A DNA stretch of 14,774 nucleotides. Source: Gammaproteobacteria bacterium (lineage in GTDB: Bacteria > Pseudomonadota > Gammaproteobacteria > UBA9214). The stretch spans positions 1-14,774 of the forward strand of contig JAOULY010000018.1 in the NCBI GenBank assembly GCA_029881775.1. Direction: 5' to 3'. Positions within the stretch are counted from its first letter, which is position 1. Every line of letters starts with the position of its first letter. The translations under genes were made by a program, and so were the position numbers. The notes below the pieces were generated by a model. It had not been told where the DNA came from, ran no database searches, and saw only the letters and a program-made list of their open reading frames with translations. Positions 13,618 through 14,774 of the stretch are shown in pieces.

Positions 13618-14774
13618 ATGCTCAAAAGTGCTTTACGTATAATCGCGCCCGTGGTGGCACTGATGAGTCTGTTTCTCTGGCTAATCAGTTTCGATAATGA
13701 TCAAATGCCGCCTTATGCGATTCTGGGTGCCTATACGCATAGGTGGTTTGTGCTGAATGTCGCAGTAAGCTATATAGCTATCTGGTTATTAATTATCCTG
13801 CTTTTTAGTCCGAATAAAAAATCATTTCTTAATATTCTGGTATCTCATATAGCGCTCGTATTTCTGTTTATAGTGCTTGAGTTTCCGGCCATGCTTGGCC
13901 TTATTAATTACCAGAAGTACTTGCCCTCCGGAATGACGTGGACACACAAGGATGAAAAGCTGTGGGTTAAACCCGGTATCAATACGAAAGGGGAGGCACC
14001 GACGGACTTGCGCATCGTTTATGGTATAGATGCTCCAATGTTGCCTTACTCCTTTCAGACTGACCGGTTTGGCCTCCGAAATCCGGTTGATAAAGATAAT
14101 GCCGGTGTTTTGTTATTAGGTGATTCTATTCTTGTGGCTGGCCTGGTACCCGTTGAAGACACGGTTTCCGAGCGGCTGGAAAAAGCGCTCAACACCAGGG
14201 TAATGAATATTTCTCAAATTGGGTACTCACCACAGGAATCGCTGGGACGTCTCGAGGACACAGGCCTCAGCCTGGATGGAAGGCTCGTGGTGCATTTTAT
14301 TTTCGAAGGTAATGATTTGCTTGACCACAAGCGCTGGCGTAACACATTTTATGGTGAAGTCGAGAAACCCTGGATACCTACTGTCAATCGTGAATCTGTA
14401 AAAGTACCATGGCCTGATTCTGGCCTGGTAAAAACTCTTTTGAATATGCTGTTAATGCACAAGAAAGTACTGCCCGAAAAGCGTTCTGCCATATGCAGGA
14501 CTGCCGAAGAAACGTCAGAGAAGGTATATTTCTTTTATGATGCGGAAATGATACGCGAGAATATGTCCGAATTCCCACAGCTAGTATCGTTGCTGGAAAA
14601 GGCATCGGTAAATGTTAAGTCACGAGGCGGCAAATATGCGGTTGTTTACATACCCACCAAAATTTCTGTTTTGCATGAGCACTGCTCTTTTGAGACTGAC
14701 TCCCATTACGCAGACCCGTCAACCAGGGAGTCGTTATTGGGCGATCAACTGTCAAAAGCCTGTAACAGGCTTGG
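13618..14774 (+). CDS. membrane-anchored SGNH/GDSL-family protein, partial (cut by right edge)
   Basis: The frame is open from 13618 to the end of the window, giving 385 residues without a stop. Three hydrophobic segments (about 6-23, 43-63, 70-89) anchor an extracytoplasmic domain. SGNH block I is V-L-L-L-G-D-S-I-L-V-A-G with G168-D169-S170. Block II is I-S-Q-I-G-Y-S-P (Gly202). Block III is F-I-F-E-G-N-D-L-L-D with Gly231-Asn232-Asp233. The D-x-x-H block IV would lie beyond the window. Just before block I, F-G-L-R-N-P is a phrase common in such polysaccharide-associated SGNH proteins. The likely role is removal or transfer of an acyl group on an exported glycan, perhaps with an MBOAT outside the window. 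An in-frame ATG at 13603 is an alternative start. GGGTGG lies 7 nt before 13618, which I prefer. Confidence 0.85.
   Translation, partial: MLKSALRIIAPVVALMSLFLWLISFDNDQMPPYAILGAYTHRWFVLNVAVSYIAIWLLIILLFSPNKKSFLNILVSHIALVFLFIVLEFPAMLGLINYQKYLPSGMTWTHKDEKLWVKPGINTKGEAPTDLRIVYGIDAPMLPYSFQTDRFGLRNPVDKDNAGVLLLGDSILVAGLVPVEDTVSERLEKALNTRVMNISQIGYSPQESLGRLEDTGLSLDGRLVVHFIFEGNDLLDHKRWRNTFYGEVEKPWIPTVNRESVKVPWPDSGLVKTLLNMLLMHKKVLPEKRSAICRTAEETSEKVYFFYDAEMIRENMSEFPQLVSLLEKASVNVKSRGGKYAVVYIPTKISVLHEHCSFETDSHYADPSTRESLLGDQLSKACNRL

Noticed and set aside
13553..13618. 21-residue ORF ending TAATG at the SGNH start, as a leader peptide
   Set aside because: No ribosome binding site and no regulatory codon run; the overlap alone is weak evidence.
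1..14774. CRISPR arrays, insertion sequences, attachment sites, tRNA or rRNA genes
   Set aside because: I found no regular repeat-spacer pattern, transposase-like frame, terminal inverted repeats or RNA gene consensus by eye.

Overview
The window looks like a piece of a Gram-negative chromosome, most likely a gammaproteobacterium. This is an inference from gene content (AlgI/DltB-type MBOAT, FkbH, ArnT-like and DPM-like glycosyltransferases), roughly even base composition and Shine-Dalgarno use; no taxonomic marker is present. It is an envelope-polysaccharide accessory region with sizeable intergenic gaps and at least one probable gene relic. I see no rRNA, tRNA, CRISPR array, transposase or phage gene.

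Left part (1-4915, minus strand). In transcription order there are a 71-residue protein with a possible P-II-like strand, a possible 33-residue ORF, an MBOAT acyltransferase, a 40-residue single-TM microprotein, a membrane-anchored DltD-like SGNH protein, an FkbH-like HAD/GNAT enzyme and an acyl carrier protein cut by the window edge. The core mirrors the dlt (teichoic acid D-alanylation) machine part for part: an activating enzyme loads a carrier protein, MBOAT takes the acyl group across the membrane, a microprotein ends in F-V-Y-x-x-F, and an SGNH protein finishes the transfer. The activating enzyme is FkbH rather than the adenylating DltA. The FkbH family makes glyceryl-S-ACP from 1,3-bisphosphoglycerate, so I infer a machine that puts glyceryl (or a derivative) on an exported glycan. 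This is the most interesting system in the window.

Centre (5300-8564). On the plus strand, a DPM-like family 2 glycosyltransferase overlaps by 4 bp with an ICMT/PEMT-type integral membrane methyltransferase. A PMT/ArnT-like GT-C enzyme converges on them from the minus strand.

Right part (9121-14774, plus strand). Two large polytopic GT-C-like membrane proteins of no family I can name are followed by the start of a second membrane-anchored SGNH protein, cut by the right edge. They are separated by gaps of about 400-580 bp. One gap holds what looks like a frameshifted relic of a GT-C C-terminal domain. Together the genes suggest assembly of a lipid-linked glycan (GT2 plus GT-C enzymes) and its decoration outside the cytoplasmic membrane (MBOAT/SGNH). 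The link between the two halves is proximity only.
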